6,467 nucleotides of DNA from Lachnoclostridium sp. UBA933 (lineage in GTDB: Bacteria; Bacillota; Clostridia; Lachnospirales; Lachnospiraceae). Both the position numbers and the translations under genes were made by a program. The notes beneath the pieces were generated by a model, which had not been told where the DNA came from, searched no databases, and worked only from the letters and a program-made list of their open reading frames with translations. The stretch is from positions 7,383 through 13,849 of the forward strand of contig DBDL01000204.1 of the NCBI GenBank assembly GCA_002293545.1. The letters run 5' to 3'. This document shows, piece after piece, positions 1 to 6,467 of the stretch (its first letter is position 1; each line of letters opens with the position of its first letter).

Positions 1-11
1 CCTTTCAGCAT
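1..11 (-). CDS. Start of a gene leaving the window (5' end only)
   Basis: Only the first three codons and part of a fourth are visible: ATG CTG AAA GG, that is Met-Leu-Lys and an incomplete codon. The start is well supported. A full AAGGAGG Shine-Dalgarno lies at 20-26 with an 8-nt spacer to the ATG, and a consensus promoter sits about 100 bp further upstream. The product cannot be named from three residues. The strong promoter and ribosome binding site suggest a highly expressed gene transcribed separately from the amidase upstream. Confidence 0.75.
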
Positions 12-19
12 GAATCAAA

Positions 20-26
20 CCTCCTT
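20..26 (-). promoter_or_regulatory. Consensus ribosome binding site (AAGGAGG)
   Basis: On the minus strand this reads AAGGAGG, followed after TTTGATTC by ATG. It is a full-length match to the anti-Shine-Dalgarno with the ideal spacing of 8 nt. It is the main reason for calling a gene start at position 11. Confidence 0.8.
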
Positions 27-118
27 TTGGGGAATCAATGATATAAAACAATGACATTCATCACGGATAACATGGAACCGTACAATTTATACTATATCAC
101 TATATTCATAACTGTTTC

Positions 119-148
119 ATTATACGCACAATTCCCGCGGTCTGTCAA
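119..148 (-). promoter_or_regulatory. Sigma-A promoter, both hexamers consensus
   Basis: The minus strand carries TTGACA at 148-143 and TATAAT at 124-119, separated by 18 nt. Both hexamers match the housekeeping consensus in all six positions. Transcription would start near position 112 and give a leader of about 100 nt before the ATG at 11. An 8-bp tandem repeat (ACTATATC/ACTATATT on the plus strand, 91-106) lies just inside the predicted transcript and could be an operator, but I recognise no known one. Confidence 0.82.
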
Positions 149-188
149 ACCACAACCATTTCATTTGAAATTTTTCAATGACAGAACG

Positions 189-229
189 GAAAGAGCACCG
201 CCCTATTCCTAATAAAGCGATGCTCCTTC
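189..229 (-). other. 13-bp hairpin favouring the minus-strand RNA
   Basis: Arms 189-201 and 217-229 pair over 13 positions around a 15-nt loop. Two positions are G-U wobbles if the minus strand is transcribed but A-C mismatches if the plus strand is, so the structure fits RNA read leftwards from the amidase. The sequence after it (CGTTCTGTC) is only weakly T-rich. It is therefore a poor intrinsic terminator by itself and may be a 3'-end-stabilising or other RNA structure. Confidence 0.5.
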
Positions 230-308
230 TATTTGTGACGAATCATTTAAAACATATTCAAATAATATCACCGTTGCCGTCCATGACCTGACACCTCCGA
301 ATACAACC

Positions 309-329
309 AAAACAGGTTTTTTCGACCTG
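309..329 (-). terminator. Weak terminator-like hairpin after the amidase
   Basis: On the minus strand CAGGT (329-325) and ACCTG (317-313) form a 5-bp stem around an A-rich loop, followed directly by TTTT at 312-309 and then GGTTG. It lies about 90 nt past the amidase stop and is the best candidate I see for the end of the guaB-amidase transcript. The stem is short and the T-run brief, so it may be inefficient. Confidence 0.35.
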
Positions 330-347
330 ATGTGTTTCATGAGCGAT

Positions 348-365
348 GTAAAGCATTTGCTTTAC
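348..365. repeat. Perfect inverted repeat GTAAAGCA-TT-TGCTTTAC
   Basis: A perfect 8-bp inverted repeat around two bases (effectively a 7-bp stem with a 4-nt loop), centred 63 bp past the amidase stop. Neither side carries a T-run, so it is not an intrinsic terminator. It could be a protein-binding palindrome or a 3' mRNA structure. A match to a known operator was not recognised. Confidence 0.45.
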
Positions 366-419
366 GTTATTAATATGTCCTCAGGAGCAAGTCCTTATAC
401 TGTCAGTTTTTTCAAATTT

Positions 420-1103
420 TTATCCTGCTGCGCTTACGTCCTTTTTAAATTTTTCCCATTCATCAGGATTTTCCACAAAGTATTTGGGACAATTCTTTCC
501 GGATACATCATAATGCCTGATGATATCGTCCCGATCCAGTCCGTAATAATAACACAGTTGTGATACAAGCCATACCAAAGAGTTATATGTATCATCTGTA
601 AATTTCCCGGATCCGTTCGGATGACAGCATTCAATTGATAATGTGTCGTTATTTCGGTCGTTGGACGCATAAGCGACTTCATTTTCGGGAATACAACGGA
701 TAATCTCACCATCAATCCCTATAATATAATGACTGCTCGCATAAACAGGATTCTGCTGTAAACGGTTTGTTTTCGGCAGATTGTTAAAGTAATTCCGGTT
801 TGCAGCCGCATTTGTTCCGGGATTGGCTGTATAATGAACGACAATGCCATTGATCTGTTTCAATTCTTTTCCCGGCCGGGAAAATTCATTTTTATTTAAC
901 AGCTTATCCATGATTCGGTCTTTTGTTGCTTCCCGCATAGTGGATGCCGCCTCTTTTACCTCCGGCTTCACCTTTTCTTCGGTCGGTGTGATTCCCCTGA
1001 TAAGCAAGGCAAGACCGGCGGAAAAAATGATAATGATTATACTTAACACACAGGCGATTTTTAATCTCCTATTGTACTCCCTTTTGTTTCTTCTTCCATT
1101 CAT
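420..1103 (-). CDS. Membrane-anchored N-acetylmuramoyl-L-alanine amidase (Amidase_2/PGRP family)
   Basis: A predicted zinc amidase that cleaves the bond between N-acetylmuramic acid and L-alanine in peptidoglycan. With the start at 1103 it has 227 residues. A short Arg/Lys-rich N-terminus precedes one hydrophobic segment (about 14-35, rich in Ile), giving an N-in membrane anchor. A charged linker follows to about residue 83, then the Amidase_2 domain fills the rest. Family zinc ligands are visible: His90 in VVHYT, His197 in RHYDVSG and Cys205 in GKNCPK. Tyr126 (SSHYIIG) and Lys203 correspond to the catalytic Tyr and Lys of T7 lysozyme. The open frame extends upstream to 1160, but that would overlap guaB by 47 bp. 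The ATG at 1103 has AGGG at 1112-1115 with an 8-nt spacer, overlapping the guaB stop, and starts the basic membrane anchor. It is probably expressed from the guaB promoter; a role in cell-wall turnover is inferred. Confidence 0.9.
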   Translation of the reverse strand: MNGRRNKREYNRRLKIACVLSIIIIIFSAGLALLIRGITPTEEKVKPEVKEAASTMREATKDRIMDKLLNKNEFSRPGKELKQINGIVVHYTANPGTNAAANRNYFNNLPKTNRLQQNPVYASSHYIIGIDGEIIRCIPENEVAYASNDRNNDTLSIECCHPNGSGKFTDDTYNSLVWLVSQLCYYYGLDRDDIIRHYDVSGKNCPKYFVENPDEWEKFKKDVSAAG

Positions 1104-1113
1104 TGTAACATCC

Positions 1114-2649
<1,536 letters not shown>

Positions 2650-2681
2650 GAGGGAAATTATAATATTTATCTGACAAAAAA

Positions 2682-2746
2682 ATAAACAGGAAGGATATAA
2701 ATAAACAATCTCTTTGTAAATAAGATTTACCTATTTATATCCTTCC
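2682..2746 (-). terminator. Terminator hairpin after the EF-hand gene
   Basis: A perfect 15-bp inverted repeat, GGAAGGATATAAATA (2746-2732 on the minus strand) with its complement at 2703-2689, encloses a 28-nt loop. The loop holds a nested 6-bp hairpin (GTAAAT/ATTTAC, 2716-2730). Reading leftwards, the stem is followed by TGTTTATTTTTTTG, a T-rich tract. It starts 36 nt past the stop of the EF-hand gene and ends before the guaB -35 box, as expected for a terminator insulating guaB. The long loop and AT-rich lower stem are unusual, so efficiency is uncertain. Confidence 0.65.
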
Positions 2747-2781
2747 CCCAATTTCACACGATGTATGTAACAAATTCATTT

Positions 2782-3879
2782 TTAAATCGCAAAATCTACA
2801 TGCTGTACAGTTCCTGCTTCACCGGTGGATTCGCGAAGATAAACCCCTGTTTTACGAATCATTGCATTTGTTTCATTGGTTGTCAGATCATTTAAGCTAT
2901 GCTGTGTGGAAACGTTTCCAAGGAATATCGCTCCGATATCTGCTTCCTTTAAGGAAAGGAGCTTATCATTCCCGTTTTCGTCCTTAACCCAGACTTTCAG
3001 CTTGTCATAAATTTCATCATTTTCATCAATCCAATGGTTTCCGTCCTTATCATACTCGGATAAATCCGCAAAACCATCACCCGATTTTGTCCCGAACAAC
3101 TCGTTTCCGTCATTGATTATGCCATCTCCGTTTTTGTCCAGTGCCAAAAATCCGCTTTCTTTCTGTAACTGCGATACTTCATCCAAATCCCCGTCGGCAT
3201 CCAAATCAAATAAGAATTTCTGATCGCTTACGCCCGCCACATTCGATCCCATATTGATGACCAACGGATCGGTCATAATCTTTACGGTTTCTGTTTGCTC
3301 AAACTCCAGATACTGTGTAAATGAACGTGACATTTCAAATTCCAGATTAAATGAAATCTCTCTGCCGTCTACCGTTTTGACGCTTCCTGCACTTCGGAAT
3401 GCCGTAACCTCCTGTTCTGAATGGAAACTCGAAAACTTTGTTGTGACTTCCCATTCACCGTTCCGGATACCAGCCGGCCGCGACGACGATGTCCCCATAT
3501 GTGTGATTGGACTTCGTGCGGGGGAAGATGATTGAAACACATCATTCAGCAACCCTGCAATACGACCGATATCACCATTTGAACCCTGCCCTCTGCGAAG
3601 CTTTCGGAGAACTTCCATCATCTTACGAAGCAACTCATTTTGTATATCGAGTTTATCCATAAACGGTTCTCTCCCGGCGGCTTCCTCCGCCATCCTTTTT
3701 TCATTCGCTCTCTTCTGTTCTTCAAACATCTCTTTTGCCCGTTCCGAAAGCGAAAGCTTTGCTGCTGTTCTCGGATTCTCCGCTTCTTTTGCCGACCAGC
3801 TTGTCATCGACTGGACACTGTCCGTCTGTTCTTCATAATGCGCGGAATCCATAAAAATAATACTGCTGTCAATCTTCAT
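2782..3879 (-). CDS. EF-hand-like calcium-binding protein, cysteine-free, function unknown
   Basis: A protein of 365 residues with no signal peptide, no membrane segment and no cysteine. Residues 40-97 are charged and helical, probably a coiled coil. Residues 98-140 are a Ser/Gly/Pro-rich linker. Residues 141-215 look beta-rich (FNLEFEMSRSF). Residues 222-321 carry consecutive Asp/Asn-rich loops: DLDADGDLDEV (225-235), DKNGDGIINDGNE (248-260), DKDGNHWIDENDE (277-289) and DENGNDKLLSLKE (300-312). The order FDLDADGD, LALDKNGDGIINDGNELFG, DKDGNHWIDENDEIYDKLKVW is the calcium-binding module seen in many RTX/hemolysin-type proteins, so Ca2+ binding is likely; a toxin role is not supported. I recall similar proteins starting M-(K/E)-I-x-S-S and ending GTVQ-x-(V/I)-D, without known function. 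The start is supported by AAGGAGG at 3887-3893 with a 7-nt spacer. A sigma-D-like promoter and leader hairpin lie upstream; monocistronic by context. Confidence 0.85.
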   Translation of the reverse strand: MKIDSSIIFMDSAHYEEQTDSVQSMTSWSAKEAENPRTAAKLSLSERAKEMFEEQKRANEKRMAEEAAGREPFMDKLDIQNELLRKMMEVLRKLRRGQGSNGDIGRIAGLLNDVFQSSSPARSPITHMGTSSSRPAGIRNGEWEVTTKFSSFHSEQEVTAFRSAGSVKTVDGREISFNLEFEMSRSFTQYLEFEQTETVKIMTDPLVINMGSNVAGVSDQKFLFDLDADGDLDEVSQLQKESGFLALDKNGDGIINDGNELFGTKSGDGFADLSEYDKDGNHWIDENDEIYDKLKVWVKDENGNDKLLSLKEADIGAIFLGNVSTQHSLNDLTTNETNAMIRKTGVYLRESTGEAGTVQHVDFAI

Positions 3880-3886
3880 AGTAATA

Positions 3887-3893
3887 CCTCCTT
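3887..3893 (-). promoter_or_regulatory. Strong ribosome binding site of the EF-hand gene, containing AAGGA
   Basis: On the minus strand AAGGAGG precedes the ATG at 3879 by 7 nt. It fixes the start. It also contains AAGGA, matching the A-N-GGA core bound by CsrA; with the upstream hairpin at 3937-3956 it forms a possible two-site CsrA target. The CsrA role is inference. Confidence 0.8.
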
Positions 3894-3936
3894 GTATACT
3901 CTTGATTGAACACTTCTGTTAATTGTAACCTGTTTT

Positions 3937-3956
3937 GCCGTGAATCCATTCACGGC
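3937..3956 (-). promoter_or_regulatory. Leader hairpin with GGA in the loop (possible CsrA site)
   Basis: GCCGTGAA and TTCACGGC form a perfect 8-bp stem closed by a TGGA loop in the minus-strand RNA, so A-UGGA sits at the apex. It lies inside the predicted leader of the EF-hand gene, about 43 nt upstream of its ribosome binding site. No T-run follows, so it is not a terminator. GGA in a hairpin loop preceded by A-N is the known recognition form for CsrA. The fold is seen in the sequence; the protein partner is inferred. Confidence 0.6.
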
Positions 3957-4001
3957 GGCTATGACTGCTCAAGCATCTGAAAATAAAAATACTCATTTAG
4001 T

Positions 4002-4028
4002 ATATCGGAATAAAAAAGAACATCATTA
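4002..4028 (-). promoter_or_regulatory. Sigma-D (sigma-28)-type promoter of the EF-hand gene
   Basis: The minus strand reads TAAT (4028-4025), 15 nt, then TCCGATAT (4009-4002). The Gram-positive sigma-D consensus is TAAA-N15-GCCGATAT, so 3 of 4 and 7 of 8 positions match with exact spacing. Transcription would start near 3995 and give a leader of about 115 nt. No acceptable sigma-A promoter was found: the only TATACA-like box nearer the gene (3893-3898) would start transcription inside the ribosome binding site. If correct, the gene belongs to the motility/late flagellar regulon. Confidence 0.6.
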
Positions 4029-4104
4029 GGGAGAATGACATTCTTTTTTATTGAATTTAGAAAAGTGCTCTATTTGCGGAACAATATTTACAAAGTAAAC
4101 GTTA

Positions 4105-4132
4105 GCGGGCGCGTTTCCCAGCGCCCGTTTTT
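4105..4132 (+). terminator. GC-rich hairpin with a T-run on the plus strand
   Basis: CGGGCGC (4106-4112) and GCGCCCG (4121-4127) form a perfect 7-bp stem around an 8-nt loop, followed on the plus strand by TTTTT (4128-4132). That is a textbook intrinsic terminator for plus-strand RNA, yet no plus-strand gene is seen. On the minus strand, where it would end the transcript of the 107-residue gene 37 nt after its stop, the tract after the stem is CTAACGTTTAC, a weak U-tract. It may act in both directions; the strand given follows the better T-run. Confidence 0.55.
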
Positions 4133-4163
4133 CTCAGCTGCCTGCTTTTTCATCCCATAGATT

Positions 4164-4487
4164 TCAGCGAATCAATCCTTTTAAAGCAAATATATTACTT
4201 TCTAAATCTTCTACTTTCTTTTTCCTTTTGGTATCTATGTCCACCTCTTTAAAATGCTGGATATTCGTTATGATATCAACATTCATTGTGTTAATATCCT
4301 GATTTATCCCGCCCGCCATTGCCACATCATAATAGGCAATGGATTTCAGCGCTTCCGTCTTTCTGGTATTCCATTCTTCGTTTACTTCTTTCAGTTTCTT
4401 TTCTTCCTCTTCCAGCATTTCTTTATATACTTCATTCAAATCGTTTTTGTAACGCTCCTTTAAAGCTTCTTTACCATAATCCTCCAT
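4164..4487 (-). CDS. Small coiled-coil-rich protein, function unknown
   Basis: A 107-residue, highly charged, cysteine-free protein with no signal peptide or membrane segment. Residues 5-48 are rich in Glu and Lys (EMLEEEEKKLKEVNEEW) and probably form a long helix or coiled coil. A less charged middle (50-80, with AMAGGINQDINTMNVDIIT) is followed by a second charged helix (about 84-105, TKRKKKVEDLESN). I do not recognise the family. The ATG is supported by AGGAGG at 4499-4504, though the 11-nt spacer is slightly long. It lies 63 bp after the EF-G-like gene with no convincing terminator or promoter between, so co-transcription is likely. Any link to translation is inference from position only. 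A small cytoplasmic adaptor is possible; the coding call rests on the ribosome binding site and sensible composition. Confidence 0.7.
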   Translation of the reverse strand: MEDYGKEALKERYKNDLNEVYKEMLEEEEKKLKEVNEEWNTRKTEALKSIAYYDVAMAGGINQDINTMNVDIITNIQHFKEVDIDTKRKKKVEDLESNIFALKGLIR

Positions 4488-4550
4488 GACAGTAGATACC
4501 TCCTATTTTTAATATATTATCCATTATCGTAAAATAATATAAATCCACAG

Positions 4551-6467
4551 CTATTTTTTCGTTTCTTCCGCTGCCTTTGATTCGTCAATTACTTTTTTGA
4601 TTACTAAAGGCGGGGCTTCTTCATAACGTTCAAAGGAAAGGCTGAACGAACCTCTGCCCTGCGTGGTGGAACGGATTGTCGTCGAAAAATCACCCATTTC
4701 ACCCATAGGAACATCCGCTGCGATTTCCTGTAAATGATCCTCCATCGGATTCATTTCTAAAACACGGCCGCGTCTTTTATTGATTTCACCGACGATATCT
4801 CCCATATTATCCTCCGGAATAACCGCTTTCAACTGTCCTCTTGGTTCCAATAAGGTTGGATTGGCATCCGGCATCCCTGATTTGTATGCCAATGACGCCG
4901 CCATTTTAAATGCCATTTCGGAAGAATCCACCTGATGATAAGAACCGTCCACCAGCGTCGCTTTTAGTCCTACTACCGGATATCCTGCTAATACACCCTT
5001 TTTGGAAGCTTCCAGCAAACCTTTTTCAACGGCAGGAAAATATCCTTTCGGTACGGCGCCGCCGAAGATTTTTTCCTCAAATACCAAGGAATCGCTTTCG
5101 CATGGTTCAAACTCAATCCAAACATCACCGTACTGACCGTGTCCGCCGGATTGCTTTTTATGCTTGCCCTGTACCCTTACTTTCTTCCTTATTGTTTCCC
5201 GGTATGCCATCCTCGGTATTTCAAGCTCCACATCCAATGAGAATTTATTTTTCAATTTTGATACGATAATATCAAGATGCTGCTCTCCCATACCTGACAG
5301 TATCTGCTGCTTTGTTTCCGAATTTGTTTCAAAAATAATCGAAGGGTCTTCTTCAATCAGTCTGGTTAAACCGTGGCTGATTTTGTCTTCCTCTCCTTTC
5401 TTGACAGGTGTAATCGACATCGACAATGTCGGCTTGGGAAAGGCAAAGGAGGACAGTGTAATCGGTTTGGACGCATCCGCCAGGGTATCACCGGTCAGAA
5501 CATCTCCGAGCTTGGAAACCGCCCCGATATCTCCCGCACTTATGTACGGTGTTTCCATCTGTTTGCCGCCTAAAAGGTATAATAATTTACCGATCCGTTC
5601 ATGCTCACCCGTACGTGTATTAATAATTTGGCTCTCATGTGTTATTTTCCCTGTCACAACTTTAAAGTAAGACAGTTTTCCTACAAACGGGTCGATAATC
5701 GTTTTAAAAACAATTGCCGACACCGGCTCGGAAGCATTGACTTTTACTTTTATTTCATTCCCGTCCTTATCCTCCGCCGGCTCCTCCGGAGCCTTGTCCG
5801 CACTTGGAAGCACCTTAATAATATCATTCATCAGCAGGTCAATGCCTTCGCCTTTTAAACCGGAACCGCAATAAACCGGTGTGATATCTCCGCTTGCGAT
5901 ACCTTCCGATAACCCTTTGAAAATTTCATCCGAAGTAAGCGGCTCACCGGAAAAGAACCTGTCCATCAATTCTTCATCCACTCCCGCTACCGACTCACAA
6001 AGCATATTGTGCATTTCCTCATATTGATCCCCCATGTCGGGCATCGGAACTTCTTTTGCTTTTCCGCCCGCAAACTCCCATGCTTTTCCGGTAACAAGAT
6101 TGACATAGCATTGAACCTTATGATCTACCACATGCGGAATAACGACCGGACAAACCTCCGTACCGTATTTTTCGGTTAAGCCGTTGACTACTTTATAGTA
6201 ATCTGCATTTTCAGAGTCCATTTTGTTTATGAAAAAGATTTTTTTCATATCCCTCTTTGACGCAGCCTTAAATCCCTTTTCTGCTCCTACAGAAATCCCT
6301 GATTTTCCGGACAAAACAATGATTGCCGTATCAGAGGCACGAAGTGCCTCGCATACTCCTATCTCAAAATCAAAAAGCCCCGGCGCATCCAATAAATTAA
6401 TCTTACTGTCTTTCCATTCCAACGCAGCTACGGCAGTCGAAATGGATACTACTCTCTTTTTTTCTTC
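4551..6467 (-). CDS. Elongation factor G-like translational GTPase (paralogue), N-terminus outside the window
   Basis: The C-terminal 638 residues of an EF-G-family protein; the frame stays open through the window edge, and about 50-60 residues with the P-loop and switch I are missing. Numbering visible residues: DAPG (27-30) is the G3 motif and NKMD (81-84) the G4 motif. Domain II starts near 247 (EPVSAIVFKTIIDP). Domain III begins with FPKPTLSMSI (343-352) and includes GMGEQHLDI. Domain IV holds VRVQGKHKKQSGGHGQYG and GGAVPKGYFPAVEKG, and domain V has EPRGQLKAVIPEDNMGDIVG. Housekeeping EF-G drives ribosomal translocation with DTPGHVDF; here the sequence is DAPGLFDF, so the catalytic His is Leu. 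That points to the EF-G-like paralogue subfamily rather than canonical fusA. A TTG at 6422 is an internal Leu codon, not the start: the preceding 15 codons (reading KRVVSISTAVA near the join) also fit the family. The tail ends Lys/Glu-rich. Confidence 0.93.
   Translation of the reverse strand, partial: EEKKRVVSISTAVAALEWKDSKINLLDAPGLFDFEIGVCEALRASDTAIIVLSGKSGISVGAEKGFKAASKRDMKKIFFINKMDSENADYYKVVNGLTEKYGTEVCPVVIPHVVDHKVQCYVNLVTGKAWEFAGGKAKEVPMPDMGDQYEEMHNMLCESVAGVDEELMDRFFSGEPLTSDEIFKGLSEGIASGDITPVYCGSGLKGEGIDLLMNDIIKVLPSADKAPEEPAEDKDGNEIKVKVNASEPVSAIVFKTIIDPFVGKLSYFKVVTGKITHESQIINTRTGEHERIGKLLYLLGGKQMETPYISAGDIGAVSKLGDVLTGDTLADASKPITLSSFAFPKPTLSMSITPVKKGEEDKISHGLTRLIEEDPSIIFETNSETKQQILSGMGEQHLDIIVSKLKNKFSLDVELEIPRMAYRETIRKKVRVQGKHKKQSGGHGQYGDVWIEFEPCESDSLVFEEKIFGGAVPKGYFPAVEKGLLEASKKGVLAGYPVVGLKATLVDGSYHQVDSSEMAFKMAASLAYKSGMPDANPTLLEPRGQLKAVIPEDNMGDIVGEINKRRGRVLEMNPMEDHLQEIAADVPMGEMGDFSTTIRSTTQGRGSFSLSFERYEEAPPLVIKKVIDESKAAEETKK

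Larger units (their letters stand above)
12..419. other. Non-coding region downstream of the amidase
   Basis: About 400 bp without a convincing gene. From the amidase stop leftwards (minus-strand direction) it holds: a perfect short inverted repeat at 348-365; a small terminator-like hairpin at 309-329; a Shine-Dalgarno-like GGAGG followed by an ATG opening only eight codons (ending at 258); a 13-bp hairpin with G-U wobbles at 189-229; and the consensus promoter and leader of the next gene. A 32-codon open frame (258-356, minus) with three cysteines covers part of it but has no good ribosome binding site. No tRNA, riboswitch or signal recognition particle RNA could be matched, though the hairpin density leaves room for a structured RNA. 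Confidence 0.6.
3880..4163. other. Non-coding gap between the 107-residue protein and the EF-hand gene
   Basis: No open frame with a ribosome binding site was found on either strand. The gap holds the GC hairpin at 4105-4132, the sigma-D-like promoter at 4002-4028, the leader hairpin at 3937-3956 and the ribosome binding site of the EF-hand gene. The stretch at 4029-4104 is AT-rich and shows only a small TTTAC/GTAAA hairpin near 4088-4099. Confidence 0.6.

Noticed and set aside
258..300. Resemblance of GTCAGGTC...GGA to the signal recognition particle RNA core
   Set aside because: The GGAA tetraloop and the AGCAG side of the conserved loop are missing, and no long enclosing stem was found.
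258..356. A 32-codon minus-strand open frame with CFGCIRRC and a DGNGD stretch
   Set aside because: It has no ribosome binding site near its first ATG, starts inside a palindrome, and resembles nothing I know. The later in-frame ATG has a good GGAGG but opens only eight codons.
330..563. Plus-strand open frame of 77 codons overlapping the amidase end
   Set aside because: It is antisense to the catalytic part of a clear amidase gene, has no ribosome binding site, and its product resembles no family.
3893..3922. TTAACA-N18-TATACA as a sigma-A promoter for the EF-hand gene
   Set aside because: The start site would fall at about 3886, inside the ribosome binding site, leaving no usable leader.
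4513..4541. AT-only inverted repeat TATATTAT/ATAATATA between the EF-G-like gene and the 107-residue gene
   Set aside because: The stem has no G-C pairs and no T-run follows. In such AT-rich sequence it is likely chance, and it is not a credible terminator.
4520..4555. ACGATAA as a sigma-D -10 box upstream of the 107-residue gene
   Set aside because: No TAAA-like element lies 14-16 nt upstream and two of the -10 positions differ. No sigma-A -35 box pairs with the nearby GATAAT copies either.
5164..5670. Plus-strand open frame of 168 codons
   Set aside because: It lies wholly antisense to the EF-G-like gene, whose domains are intact across the same stretch. It is a shadow frame.

Overview
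The window looks like chromosomal DNA from a low-GC Gram-positive bacterium of the Clostridia, most likely a Lachnospiraceae-type relative. The signs are AGGAGG-type ribosome binding sites, sigma-A promoters close to consensus, an IMP dehydrogenase starting [16 protein letters not shown], and an EF-G-like paralogue of a kind I recall from that group. A sigma-D (sigma-28)-like promoter suggests a motile organism. Every gene I can support lies on the minus strand, so the transcription order runs from high to low coordinates. The taxonomy is inference from family knowledge; no search was run.

Layout in transcription order: (1) 6467-4551, an EF-G-like translational GTPase whose first ~55 residues (P-loop, switch I) lie outside the window. 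(2) 4487-4164, a 107-residue coiled-coil-rich protein of unknown function, 63 bp downstream and probably in the same transcript. (3) 4163-3880, a non-coding gap with a strong GC hairpin whose T-run faces the plus strand, a sigma-D-type promoter and a leader hairpin with GGA in its loop. (4) 3879-2782, a cysteine-free, 365-residue, EF-hand-like calcium-binding protein ending in a module familiar from RTX-type proteins. (5) A terminator hairpin at 2746-2682, then a strong sigma-A promoter. (6) 2565-1114, guaB (IMP dehydrogenase), and 1103-420, a membrane-anchored N-acetylmuramoyl-L-alanine amidase, forming a tight two-gene operon (10-bp gap). (7) 419-12, a non-coding region with several hairpins and a promoter matching both sigma-A hexamers perfectly. 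(8) 11-1, the first codons of a further gene that leaves the window.

guaB makes XMP for guanine nucleotides, and the following amidase may trim peptidoglycan at the outer face of the membrane; their coupling looks transcriptional rather than biochemical. The part most worth a second look is the EF-hand gene. Its leader combines a sigma-D-like promoter, a hairpin presenting AUGGA and a Shine-Dalgarno containing AAGGA. That is the logic of sigma-D plus CsrA control known for flagellin genes, and it would place this uncharacterised Ca2+-binding family in the motility programme. I see no CRISPR array, insertion sequence, tRNA or rRNA.
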